Shown in pieces: positions 7,302 through 15,962 of a stretch of 41,190 bases of DNA; positions within the stretch are counted from its first letter, which is position 1; each line of letters begins with the position of its first letter. Both the position numbers and the translations under genes were made by a program. This DNA comes from Polaromonas sp. (GTDB taxonomy: Bacteria > Pseudomonadota > Gammaproteobacteria > Burkholderiales > Burkholderiaceae_C). Location: assembly GCA_025362315.1 (NCBI GenBank), contig JANYGP010000034.1, positions 1 to 41,190 of the forward strand, in the 5' to 3' direction. The notes below the pieces were generated by a model. It searched no databases, had not been told where the DNA came from, and saw nothing but the letters and a program-made list of their open reading frames with translations.

Positions 7302-8528
7302 ATGCAAATGCTGGCTACCGGACTATGGGGTTGTTTTTTTGGCGGCAGCTTTCTTGTCGTTTGTGGTGCCGTTTTTGCGTATCGGCAGGGCATGCGCCGA
7401 ATCGGCATCAACGCCAGCCTGGCTGCGCTTGGGCCTGTGCTGGTTGTGATTTGTTTTCTTGGCATTTTGCCCATCAGCGAGCACAGCACGCTGCTGCGGT
7501 TCCTGACATTTTTGACGGCAGTTGTGGGTGCATTGCTGGTCTACCAGTTGCTGAATATTCTTGGAGAGCTGGCTACTGCCCTGCGCAGGCGCCAAGCCAG
7601 AATCACCGCTGCAGCTGTGATCGCTGGCGCACTGGCTGCAAGCTGGGCGTTGCAGGCCCCTGACGCGTTGCTGGCATGCATCCTGATGGTGGCCGTCATG
7701 GCGTTTTATGCATGGAGCATCTCGGTTGTCAAGGCGTGGCGCGGTGACTCCCTGGCCTGGGTCGCCGTAGTAGCTGTCGTGGTGGTGGTAGCCGCTTACA
7801 GCGGCCTGGCTTACAACGTCCTGCACCCAGGTCCGCCCGACTGGCCATTGCTGGCCTTTTCCGGCCTGGCGGCTTCCATTTATGTGGTGTCGCTCGGCGG
7901 GATCAATTACCTGCGGTATGCCCACCTCATTGAGCGCAAGAAAGCCATGCTTTACGGCCCGTCCTATGACCCGATCACCCGGCTGCGGTCCCGCTCGGGG
8001 ACCCATCAGATGGCTCAGGATATTTTTGACAACCCGGCAACGCAAAACGAGCCGTTGGGTCTGGTGGTGTTGACCATTGCCAATCTTTATTCGCTGGAAA
8101 AACTGCACGGCATGGCAGCTGTCAACAGCGCCTTGTTTTTGATGGCCAGCCGCTTGAAGGGCAAACTGCCTGCCCGGGTTGAAATTGGCCGCTTGGGTTT
8201 TGACGGGTTTTTGCTGATCATGCGCAATTGCAACGACAGCGGCCGGCTGGTGTTGTTGGCGCATGAGCTGATCCAGCGCCTGCAAAAAGCAGCTGCACTC
8301 AAAACCAACCCAGATGCTGATCAGCTGGAGACAGCCCAAACCGTGTGGCAGGCCGACGTGGGCGTAGGCGTGCTGCATGTCAAACACGCAGGAAACGCCA
8401 GCGTGGAAGCCATCACCGTCAGCCGAAACATGTCTCGTACTGCAATCAGTTATGCCAGCCGCGTGGCGTGGTTTGACCAGGCCAGTGCAGAGATAGTCGA
8501 GCTGCCAAGACCTGCCGTTGCCTTGTGA
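7302..8528 (+). CDS. Membrane protein with degenerate GGDEF domain
   Basis: The product (408 residues from ATG 7302) has about seven hydrophobic segments over residues 1-215 and a cytoplasmic GGDEF-like domain (about 225-395). The domain keeps the fold's landmarks: YDPITRLRSRSG at its start, a central strand LGLVVLTIANLYSLEKLHG, and WQADVGVGVLHV near the end. The GG[DE]EF active-site loop reads RLGFDGFLL, so the catalytic Gly-Gly-Asp/Glu-Glu is missing and diguanylate cyclase activity is unlikely. It may act as a membrane sensor or c-di-GMP binding or scaffold protein; that is inference. The frame stays open upstream to TTG 7236, so the exact start is uncertain. hrpA follows on the same strand after 75 bp. 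Confidence 0.8.
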   Translation: MQMLATGLWGCFFGGSFLVVCGAVFAYRQGMRRIGINASLAALGPVLVVICFLGILPISEHSTLLRFLTFLTAVVGALLVYQLLNILGELATALRRRQARITAAAVIAGALAASWALQAPDALLACILMVAVMAFYAWSISVVKAWRGDSLAWVAVVAVVVVVAAYSGLAYNVLHPGPPDWPLLAFSGLAASIYVVSLGGINYLRYAHLIERKKAMLYGPSYDPITRLRSRSGTHQMAQDIFDNPATQNEPLGLVVLTIANLYSLEKLHGMAAVNSALFLMASRLKGKLPARVEIGRLGFDGFLLIMRNCNDSGRLVLLAHELIQRLQKAAALKTNPDADQLETAQTVWQADVGVGVLHVKHAGNASVEAITVSRNMSRTAISYASRVAWFDQASAEIVELPRPAVAL

Positions 8529-8603
8529 CCAGCGGGTATACAAGAGGCGCATCGGCGGCACTTCAACAGCTGCGGATAATAAGGAGCTTTTGGGCCTGTC
8601 GTT

Positions 8604-11600
8604 TTGCGTTCTGAACCCTTGTCAACCACTGCATCTGCATCGTTATCTGCATCGCCACCCGGTCCAAGGCTGGTCATCGATTTCCCGGAATCGTTGCCCG
8701 TATCTGGCAAACGCGATGAAATTACAGCCGCCATCGCTGCCCATCAGGTCATCATTGTCTGCGGCGAAACCGGCTCTGGCAAAACCACCCAGTTGCCCAA
8801 GATTTTGCTGGCCATGGGTCGGGGCAAAATAAATTATCCGGCTGGGCAACGCGGCAAACTGATCGGCCACACCCAGCCGCGCCGCATCGCCGCGTCCAGC
8901 GTGGCCAAGCGCATTGCGGACGAACTGAAAACGCCACTTGGCGATGTGGTGGGCTTCAAGGTGCGGTTCCAGGACCGCCTGAGCCGGGACGCGTCCGTCA
9001 AGCTGATGACCGACGGTATTTTGCTGGCCGAGACACAAACCGATCCGCTGCTCAATGCGTATGACACCATCATCATTGACGAAGCGCATGAACGCAGTCT
9101 GAACATCGACTTTTTACTCGGCTATTTGCGCCAGTTGCTGCCGCGTCGGCCAGACCTGAAAGTCATCATCACGTCGGCAACGATTGATGCCAACCGGTTT
9201 GCGGAGTACTTTGCATCCGCCAAAGGGTCGGCTCCTGTCATCCTGGTATCGGGCCGGATGTTTCCTGTTGAACAGCGTTACCGCCCGTTTGAAGAATCAC
9301 GCGATTACGACCTGAACGATGCCATTGCCGATGCCGTTGATGAGCTGTGGCTTGAGGCGCACAACGCAGGTGACATTCTGGTGTTCTTGCCCGGCGAGCG
9401 TGAAATCAGGGAAGCAGCCGACCATCTGCGCAAACATTTGGCGCACAAGCCATTGGTGCGCGACGCTGCCGTGTTGCCGCTGTTTGCACGCCTGAGCCCG
9501 GCAGAGCAAGATGAGATTTTTGCCCCGCACCACAACCGCCGCATTGTGCTGGCCACCAACGTGGCTGAAACATCGCTCACTGTGCCAGGCATCCGGTATG
9601 TCATTGACGCCGGTACAGCGCGGGTCAAGCGCTACAGCTTCAGGAGCAAAGTTGAGCAACTGATGGTCGAGCCGATCAGCCAGGCAGCAGCCAACCAGCG
9701 CGCCGGGCGCTGCGGCCGGGTGGCTGACGGCATTTGCATCCGGCTATATGACGCGCAGGACTTTGCTGGCCGTCAGCGCTTTACCGACCCCGAAATTTTG
9801 CGCAGTTCATTGGCGTCCGTCATTCTGCGCATGAAGGCTTTGCATCTCGGCGCGATTGAAGACTTCGCCTTCATCGAAGTGCCACAGCGCCGCGCCATGA
9901 CGGACGGCTATCAGTTGCTGGCCGAGCTGGGCGCGGTTGATGACGACAACGAGTTGACGGCTGTGGGCCACACGCTGGCGAAGTTGCCGCTGGACCCACG
10001 CGTGGGCCGAATGATTCTGGAAGCCAAAAGCCGCGGCGCACTTGATGAGGTGCTGGTCATTGCCAGCGCTCTGAGTGTTCAAGACGTTCGCGACCGCCCG
10101 ATGGACAAGCAAGCCCAGTCCGACCAGGCGCATGCCAAGTTCGACGATGAGAAAAGTGAGTTTGTGGGGTATTTGAAGTTGTGGAAGTGGCTGGGCGCGT
10201 CGCGCGGCGGCCCCTCACCCCTGCCCTCTCCCCACAAAGGGAGAGGGGGCAACTCACTCCCTCTCCCTTTGCGGGGAGAGGGCAGGGGTGAGGGTTCCAG
10301 CACACATAAACTCACTAACAGACAACACGAAAACCTCCTCCGCGAAAACTTCATCAACATCCGCCGAGTCCGCGAATGGCGCGACATCCACTCTCAGTTG
10401 CTGGCAACCGTGGCCGAGCAGCACTGGGACATCAACACAAAACCCGCCAGCTACGAGCAACTGCACCAGTCCATGCTGTGCGGCTTGCTGGGCAATCTGG
10501 GGCAAAAAAACGAAGAAGAAGACTTTTATCTGGGTGCGCGCGGCATCCGGTTTTATCGGCACCCCGGTGCTAAGCTGAGCAAAAAACCGGGACGCTGGAT
10601 TGTGGCAGCCGAACTGGTTGAAACCACGCGCCTGTTTGGCCGGGGCATAGCGAACATCGAGCCGCAGTGGATAGAACAGGTCGCCGGGCATCTGCTGAAA
10701 AAGCAGCTGCTTGACCCGCATTGGGAAAAAAAAGCCGCGCAAGTCACTGCGCTTGAACGCGCCACTTTGTACGGCTTGGTGGTCTACAGCGGCAGGCGCG
10801 TCAATTTCGGCCGCGTAGACCCAGTGGCTGCGCGTGAGGTGTTCATTCGAGAAGCCTTGGTGGCTGCCAACTGGGACACGCCACTGAAGTTTTTAAAAGC
10901 CAACGAAAAGCTGATCGCCAAAGTACAAGACCTGGAACACAAGGCCAGACGCCAGGACGTGCTGGTCGATGAAGAGTTGATTTACGCCTTTTACGATCAG
11001 CAATTGCCGCCAGACGTGTGCAGCGGCGCGAGCTGCGAAGCGTGGTACCGCGATGAGGTCAAGAAGCAGCCGCAGCTGTTGCTCCTCACGCAAGAAGAGC
11101 TGATGCGCCACGAAGCCGCTGGCATCACCACGCAGGCCTTTCCTAAAATTTTGCGGCTGGGCGGTGTGGACTGCACTGCCAATTATCTGCACGAGCCCGG
11201 CGACGCGAAAGACGGCGTCACGGTCGATGTGCCGCTGTTTGCGCTGAACCAGGTCAATGAGGACCGCTGTGAATGGCTGGTGCCCGGCATGCTGAAGGGC
11301 AAGATTCAAGCGCTGATCAAAACCCTGCACCAGCGGCCCCGCTCGCGCCTGGTGCCCCTGCCAGACACTGCTGCGCGCATGGCTGAAGGGTTGAACAAAC
11401 CAGAGATTTTTGGCACTGGGTCGCTGACGGACGCTGTGCTCAAACTGGTGCGTGATGCCACTGCAGTAGACGTCAAGCGTGGCGACTTGAAGCTCGACAT
11501 GCTGGCCCCACACCTTTTCATGAACTTTCGCGTGCTGGACGAGCATGGCCGGCAGCTGGGTACGGGCCGCAGTCTGGCTGGGCTGAAGGGTGAACTGGGC

Positions 11601-12632
11601 ACGCAAGCCCGTGGTGCGTTTCAGGCACTGGCAGGGCTTAAAAATCTGGCCAAATCACTTCCAGATGCTAAAAATTTGCCTGTTTCATTATCAAATAAAC
11701 CTTCAGCCCATATAAATAGGGCGCTAGCAGCTCCTGAAAAAATAGCAATCAAAACACCCGAACGCTACACCAGCTGGACATTCGGTGAGCTGCCCGAGCT
11801 GATGGAAATAGCCAAAGGTGCGCAAACTCTGATCGGGTTCCCTGCACTGATTGACCTGGGCGATGCTGTCACAATTGAAGTGTTTGACGAGCCTGACATG
11901 GCAAGCGCCAAACACCGCGCCGGCTTGACCAGACTGTTTGCACTGCAGATCAAGGACGCCATTAAATACCTTGAAAAAAACCTGCCAGACCTGCAAAAAA
12001 TGGCCACTGCTTACATGCTGGTTGGCCGCGCGGCTGACAACTCGGGCGGCGGCACTTTGGAAGAGCTGCGTGCTCAGATTCTGGAAGTGGCCTTGAACCG
12101 CACATTCCTGCTCGAACCACTCCCCACCAACGAGGCAGACTTTAAAAATCGTCTGGAAGAAGGACGTGGCCGACTGACACTGATTGCGACTGAAATTGCC
12201 CGTTTGGCAGGTGGAATTTTGATCGAATTCACTGCCGCACAACGGAAAATCAAAGACACCAAAAATGCAGCAGATGCAGTGGGCGATGCAGCCCTGCAGC
12301 TGCAGCGTCTGGTGCCCAAAAAGTTTCTAACCACCACGCCGTATCTGCAACTGCAGCACTTTCCGCGTTACCTCAAAGCCATCACAGCCCGGCTCGACAA
12401 GCTGCGCGCTGACCCGGCGCGCGACGCAGCACGCATGCTGGAATTGAAACCGCAAGAACAGCGCTATTGGCGACTGGTTGCAGAACGCAAGGGCGCCACA
12501 GATGCACGCATGCATGAATTTCGCTGGCTGCTCGAAGAGCTGCGTGTCAGCTTTTTTGCACAGGAGCTGCGCACGCCGCAGCCGGTCAGCATCAAGCGAC
12601 TGGACAAGGTCTGGCAACAGCTGATCAATTGA
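8604..12632 (+). CDS. hrpA: ATP-dependent RNA helicase HrpA (DEAH box)
   Basis: This is a 1342-residue DEAH/RHA helicase; family members are near 1300. Motifs in order: Walker A GETGSGKT (54-61), DEAH at 159-162, SAT at about 191, ATNVAETSLTVPG, QRAGRCGR from 365, then OB-fold and the long C-terminal HrpA domain (DUF3418). HrpA acts on structured RNA and stalled ribosomes in the cytoplasm. The start is taken at TTG 8604; AAGGAG at 8581-8586 is rather far away, and no in-frame ATG precedes the helicase core. Two insertions are unusual. Residues about 534-571 come from a GC-rich palindrome, and residues about 1034-1049 from the 45-bp dispersed repeat. Both keep the frame and sit in linkers outside the conserved motifs. 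Confidence 0.95.
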   Translation: MRSEPLSTTASASLSASPPGPRLVIDFPESLPVSGKRDEITAAIAAHQVIIVCGETGSGKTTQLPKILLAMGRGKINYPAGQRGKLIGHTQPRRIAASSVAKRIADELKTPLGDVVGFKVRFQDRLSRDASVKLMTDGILLAETQTDPLLNAYDTIIIDEAHERSLNIDFLLGYLRQLLPRRPDLKVIITSATIDANRFAEYFASAKGSAPVILVSGRMFPVEQRYRPFEESRDYDLNDAIADAVDELWLEAHNAGDILVFLPGEREIREAADHLRKHLAHKPLVRDAAVLPLFARLSPAEQDEIFAPHHNRRIVLATNVAETSLTVPGIRYVIDAGTARVKRYSFRSKVEQLMVEPISQAAANQRAGRCGRVADGICIRLYDAQDFAGRQRFTDPEILRSSLASVILRMKALHLGAIEDFAFIEVPQRRAMTDGYQLLAELGAVDDDNELTAVGHTLAKLPLDPRVGRMILEAKSRGALDEVLVIASALSVQDVRDRPMDKQAQSDQAHAKFDDEKSEFVGYLKLWKWLGASRGGPSPLPSPHKGRGGNSLPLPLRGEGRGEGSSTHKLTNRQHENLLRENFINIRRVREWRDIHSQLLATVAEQHWDINTKPASYEQLHQSMLCGLLGNLGQKNEEEDFYLGARGIRFYRHPGAKLSKKPGRWIVAAELVETTRLFGRGIANIEPQWIEQVAGHLLKKQLLDPHWEKKAAQVTALERATLYGLVVYSGRRVNFGRVDPVAAREVFIREALVAANWDTPLKFLKANEKLIAKVQDLEHKARRQDVLVDEELIYAFYDQQLPPDVCSGASCEAWYRDEVKKQPQLLLLTQEELMRHEAAGITTQAFPKILRLGGVDCTANYLHEPGDAKDGVTVDVPLFALNQVNEDRCEWLVPGMLKGKIQALIKTLHQRPRSRLVPLPDTAARMAEGLNKPEIFGTGSLTDAVLKLVRDATAVDVKRGDLKLDMLAPHLFMNFRVLDEHGRQLGTGRSLAGLKGELGTQARGAFQALAGLKNLAKSLPDAKNLPVSLSNKPSAHINRALAAPEKIAIKTPERYTSWTFGELPELMEIAKGAQTLIGFPALIDLGDAVTIEVFDEPDMASAKHRAGLTRLFALQIKDAIKYLEKNLPDLQKMATAYMLVGRAADNSGGGTLEELRAQILEVALNRTFLLEPLPTNEADFKNRLEEGRGRLTLIATEIARLAGGILIEFTAAQRKIKDTKNAADAVGDAALQLQRLVPKKFLTTTPYLQLQHFPRYLKAITARLDKLRADPARDAARMLELKPQEQRYWRLVAERKGATDARMHEFRWLLEELRVSFFAQELRTPQPVSIKRLDKVWQQLIN
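10212..10294 (+). repeat. Double-hairpin palindromic element inside hrpA
   Basis: The outer arms 10212-10233 and 10273-10294 are perfect 22-bp inverted repeats. Inner arms 10235-10247 and 10259-10271 are perfect 13-bp inverted repeats around an 11-nt loop. The whole element is translated as a Gly/Pro/Arg-rich peptide (PSPLPSPHKGRGG ... LRGEGRGEG). It resembles the REP/MITE-like palindromes scattered in many proteobacteria, usually between genes. A related GC-rich palindrome lies at 18067-18279. Confidence 0.92.
11705..11748 (+). repeat. Dispersed ~45-bp repeat, copy 2, in frame within hrpA
   Basis: This is a full-looking copy (GCCCATATAAATAGGGCGCT, then AGCAGCTCCTG, then AAAAAATAGCAA). It is translated as SAHINRALAAPEKIAIK between hrpA's LKNLAKSL and the conserved WTFGELPELMEI. 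In this orientation two of the three frames contain TAG stops; hrpA uses the open one. Confidence 0.88.
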
Positions 12633-12646
12633 GCAATGTAAGAGCG

Positions 12647-12805
12647 TTAGATTCTGCCCATCAACAGCAGCACAACCACCACCAGTACCACCAGACCAAG
12701 CGCACCGCTGGGCCCGTAACCCCAACTCCGGCTGTGCCCCCAGCTGGGAAGGACGCCGATCACCAGCAGAATCAAAATAATCAACAAAATCGTAGAAGTG
12801 GTCAT
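12647..12805 (-). CDS. DUF3309-type small hydrophobic peptide, 52 aa
   Basis: The peptide starts MTTSTILLIILILLVIGVLP and has a central SWGHSRSWGYGPSG turn and a second hydrophobic segment ending LLLMGRI. This two-helix form with a W.HSR.WGYGPSG centre is the DUF3309 family, short inner-membrane peptides of unknown function that are frequent in proteobacteria. The ATG at 12805 is chosen because family members begin with MTT followed by the hydrophobic stretch; the open frame runs on upstream to 12979 without family similarity. It converges on hrpA with 14 bp between the stops. Confidence 0.85.
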   Translation of the reverse strand: MTTSTILLIILILLVIGVLPSWGHSRSWGYGPSGALGLVVLVVVVLLLMGRI

Positions 12806-13159
12806 GGTTGTTTTCTCTTTACTAAAAACGCCATCATCAGAGACAGATGGACTTTTCTTAATCAGACAAAGTTTTGCGGCTGTGTCGGCCAATGCCGATA
12901 AGCCAACAATTTGCAACGCGTGTTTTGAAGGGCTAGCGGATGGCTGCAACATTCCAGCAAGCATTGGCTGCATCTTCAAGCGTTGAACAGCACGGGACCG
13001 GCCCCTTCATCTCGAATGAATGTAGGCAAAACGTCCTTGTGCTGCGCGCAACGGTTTGGACAGATAAATTTGCGCCATTTTCAGATCCATTTGCCAACCA
13101 ACAGCTTTCACCCGCTTTCACTTGCTTCTTCCATGCCAGTGGCGCAAGCAGCATTCCGT
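12806..13159. other. Intergenic region without a supported gene
   Basis: About 350 bases lie between the divergently transcribed DUF3309 and DUF2231 genes. Open frames run on both strands here, but none has a ribosome site or a recognisable protein pattern. The upstream extension of the DUF2231 frame (to 12983) looks non-coding. The promoters of both genes are presumably here; I could not identify them. Confidence 0.5.
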
Positions 13160-13570
13160 ATGAGCCCTGAGATTCACCAGCATCCATCCACAGCAGTAAC
13201 TGTTGTATTCGACCTTCTCAATCCCATTCCCTTTGGGTTTTTTGTTGGTGCATTGATATTTGACGTGGTTTACGCCATGAATGCGGATGTCATGTGGTTC
13301 AAGTCCGCGGCATGGTTGATTTCCATCGGTTTGTTTGTCGCGGTGGTGCCTCGCCTGATCAATCTGTTCCGTGTCTGGTTTTCCGGTGCTCGGCCGAGCA
13401 CCACCCATTCGAAAACTGCCTTCTTCGTTTACCTGGCGGGTATTGCGGCTGCTATTTTCAACGCCTTTGTTCACGGCCGGGACGCTTATGCAATCGTTCC
13501 GGAAGGAGTTTGGCTTTCGATACTGACCGTTGCCCTTCTGATCGTCAGCAGTGTCCTCATGACCTTATAG
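13160..13570 (+). CDS. DUF2231 family membrane protein
   Basis: From ATG 13160 the product has 136 residues and four predicted membrane helices. The first follows VVFDLLNPIPFGFFVGALIF, the DUF2231 hallmark, then WFKSAAWLISIGLFVAVVPRL, AFFVYLAGIAAAIFNAFVHG and WLSILTVALLIVSSVL. ATG 13133 is an alternative start. DUF2231 proteins are small inner-membrane proteins of unknown role, often beside periplasmic redox enzymes. Here it is followed after 29 bp by a sorbosone-dehydrogenase-like lipoprotein gene, so the pair probably forms one transcript and a redox partnership is plausible but unproven. Confidence 0.78.
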   Translation: MSPEIHQHPSTAVTVVFDLLNPIPFGFFVGALIFDVVYAMNADVMWFKSAAWLISIGLFVAVVPRLINLFRVWFSGARPSTTHSKTAFFVYLAGIAAAIFNAFVHGRDAYAIVPEGVWLSILTVALLIVSSVLMTL

Positions 13571-13599
13571 CAGGCACACAACAATGCGAAGGTGCGAAC

Positions 13600-14916
13600 A
13601 TGAACAGCAGAAAATGCTTGTCCATTACATCGGCGATTTTGGTCTTGACTCTCAGCGGATGCAGCAATCGGGCTGAGGTTGACCCGCAGCAACAAACCGG
13701 ACCGGGGCCTGTTTTGCCCGCGGCCAAGAACTTTTTAGTCCCACCGATGCAGGTGCCAACAGGGGTTGGATGGCAAGGCGACGCCCGTCCGACAGTGGCG
13801 AGCGGTTTGAAGATCGAAAAGATTGTGGACAACCTGAAGCACCCGCGCCAGCTGATGACGCTGCCCAATGGCGATGTGCTGGTCGTTGAATCAAACGGGC
13901 CCGGCACCGAACCGGTGACAACGCCCAAGCAACTCATTGCGGGCATGGTCAAGGGTCGCTCGGGGAAAGCAGCCAAAGGCGGGAACCGGATCACCCTGCT
14001 CCGCAAGCAATCGGGCTCCGCAAAGTGGGAGCAACACGTTTTTCTGGAGAACCTGCATTCTCCGTTTGGCCTTCAGTTGATTGGCCAAATGCTGTATGTG
14101 GCGGATAGCGACAAGATCATGAAGTACCCTTACACCACAGGTGTCACCCGCAGCACCGAGGCAGGTGTTGAGCTCGCTGACCTGCCAGACACAATCAACC
14201 ACCACTGAACAAAGTCGTTGCTGGCGAGTCCTGACGGCAAGAAACTTTATGTCGCCGTCGGCTCAAACAGCAACATCACCGAGAACGGCCTTGCGGTGGA
14301 ATACCGGCGTGCAACGATTTTTGAGGTCGATGTTGCGACCGGGGCCAGCCGCGTCTTTGCCTCAGGAATCCGTAACCCAACCGGGCTGCAATGGGAGCCG
14401 CAAACGGGCAAGCTTTGGGCCATCGTTAATGAGCGTGACGAGATTGGTGAGGACCTGGTTCCCGACTACATGACAGCGGTGCAGGAAGGTGGTTTTTACG
14501 GCTGGCCGTACAGCTACTTCGGCCAGAATGTTGACCAGCGCGTCCACCCCCAGCGGCCAGAACTCGTCAAAAAAGCCATCAAGCCCGACTTCGCATTGGC
14601 TTCGCATGTTGCGCCTTTGGGGCTGCTCTTTTACACCGGCATCAACCTGCCGGCTTTGTTTCGAGGCGGTGCGTTCATCAGCGAGCACGGGAGTTGGGAC
14701 CGCTCTCCGTTGAGCGGCTACGAGGTGAGCTATGTCAAGTTTGTTGACGGACGTCCGACAGGCAAGAAAATCCCTGTTGTCTCAGGCTTCGCATCGGCAG
14801 ACGAAAAATCTTTGTTCGGAGCGCCGGTTGGATTGGCGCAATCGGCAGACGGTGCTTTGTTGATTGCTGACGATGTTGGAAACGCGGTGTGGTCTGTCAC
14901 TGCTAGCTCCAAGTGA
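13600..14916 (+). pseudogene. Sorbosone dehydrogenase-like PQQ/GDH beta-propeller lipoprotein, internal TGA
   Basis: The gene starts at ATG 13600 with GAAGG 7 bases upstream. The product begins with a lipoprotein signal (MNSRKCLSITSAILVLTLSGC), so a mature protein would be anchored in the envelope. It then reads as a glucose/sorbosone dehydrogenase propeller: LKHPRQLMTLPNGDVLVVE, LHSPFGLQLIGQMLYVAD, then SPDGKKLYVAVGSNSN, GIRNPTGLQWEPQTG, and FISEHGSWDRSPLSGYEV. A TGA at 14206-14208 interrupts it between INHH and TKSLLASPDG. Family members carry Trp there (INHHWTKSL), so a single TGG-to-TGA change explains it. Everything else, about 438 codons, is intact and in one frame. It is therefore a very recent pseudogene, or the base is a sequencing error. 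Confidence 0.85.
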
Positions 14917-14986
14917 CCGCCTTCGTTAAGACAAAAGAGATAACGGCTGTCAGACGCGGGCCAGGATCTCGGAGCAGTGAATTTAT

Positions 14987-15742
14987 ATGCAACCCAGAAT
15001 TCATGACCCTCTGGCAGCACGCCTGAGCGCTGCAGACGATCGCGTGCAGCTTTCGCACTGGTTGCCGCCGCAGGCTGGCGTCGTGCCAAAGGTCAGGTTT
15101 GGCAAGCACTGGGTCAACGTGCTTTGGGCCTTGCCGCTGATCTTTGTGCTGCTGGTGGCGGGCGTTGCCATTGCGCAGGCGTTGCGGCAGTTACCGACCA
15201 TCCAGGAGTTCCTTGTCCGCTTCCCGGGCATACCGATGACGGCGCAGCCAGTCACCACCGGCTTTCCAGGCTGGCTCAGGCTAATGCACTTCCTCAACCT
15301 GTTTTTCATGGCGTTCATCATTCGCTCGGGTGTGCAGATCCTGGCCGATCACCCGCGGCTTTACTGGCAGCGCGACTGCACGCCCGGCACCGAATGGTTT
15401 CGGTTTCAAACTGCGGAGCCGACGGATCGAATCTGGACGGCTAAAGACGACTCGGTCACCATACCTTCCTGGCTCGGTATTCCGGGTATCCGCCACTGCG
15501 ACACGCACAGTCTGGCAAACATGCGTCACCAGCTGACGATCCTCGCCTATGAAATGAACGGCGCACCTGTCAGCGTGCTGCATGGCGCGCCGCTGCGGCT
15601 GCGCTGCGAAAACGAGGTTGGCTTCAAGATGGTGAAGTGGATTGCAGCGATTGAGCTGGTGCATGACTACGCTGATCTGGGTGCCGGGCAAGGGGGTGAC
15701 AACGAGGACCATGAGTTCTATGGGTACCGGGTGCCGATTTGA
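14987..15742 (+). CDS. Molybdopterin-dependent oxidoreductase, apparently internally deleted
   Basis: This 251-residue frame joins two ends of a longer family. Residues 1-165 carry one clear membrane helix (WVNVLWALPLIFVLLVAGVA), a second around LMHFLNLFFMAFIIRSGVQI, and HPRLYWQRDCTPGTEWFRF, the start of a cytochrome-b561-like domain. Residues from about 170 (THSLANMRHQLTILAYEMNG, LHGAPLRLRCENEVGFKMVKW, GQGGDNEDHEFYGY) are the end of a sulfite-oxidase/YedY-type molybdopterin domain. From memory, homologues carry further haem-binding helices and the cofactor Cys segment between the two parts; here they meet at GIPGIRH|CDTHSL. A non-functional in-frame deletion product is the likeliest reading. 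It lies 70 bp behind the broken dehydrogenase gene. Confidence 0.7.
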   Translation: MQPRIHDPLAARLSAADDRVQLSHWLPPQAGVVPKVRFGKHWVNVLWALPLIFVLLVAGVAIAQALRQLPTIQEFLVRFPGIPMTAQPVTTGFPGWLRLMHFLNLFFMAFIIRSGVQILADHPRLYWQRDCTPGTEWFRFQTAEPTDRIWTAKDDSVTIPSWLGIPGIRHCDTHSLANMRHQLTILAYEMNGAPVSVLHGAPLRLRCENEVGFKMVKWIAAIELVHDYADLGAGQGGDNEDHEFYGYRVPI

Positions 15743-15962
15743 TTGAGATCGTGCACGCTGCGCGGCATGAAAGCCCTTAGCGCTTTGTCGCCAACCCTTG
15801 CCAGAGTAGTTCAGGGGTGGCGAAAGCAATGCGCGTATTAGGTTCTAGGCCACTGGAACCGCCGCACTTGTATGGCTTCAAAAAGCGGGTGATGAACTTT
15901 TTACGCGAGCCTATTTCAAGAATGCCTGTTTTCAGGATTCCACTTTGCCATGTCTTTTGGGT

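Noticed and set aside
7323..8561. A 412-codon open frame on the minus strand opposite the GGDEF-like gene
   Set aside because: The plus-strand protein has clear membrane helices and a GGDEF fold, while the minus frame is Gln/His-rich with no family pattern, as expected of an antisense shadow in GC-rich DNA.
10254..10742. Minus-strand frame of 162 codons across the hrpA palindrome
   Set aside because: It is a shadow of hrpA; the plus-strand helicase is continuous and conserved on both sides.
13600..14916. TGA read as tryptophan or selenocysteine in the sorbosone-dehydrogenase-like gene
   Set aside because: Several intact genes here end with TGA, so the code is standard. The site matches a Trp, not a Cys/Sec position, and no SECIS-like hairpin is evident after the codon.
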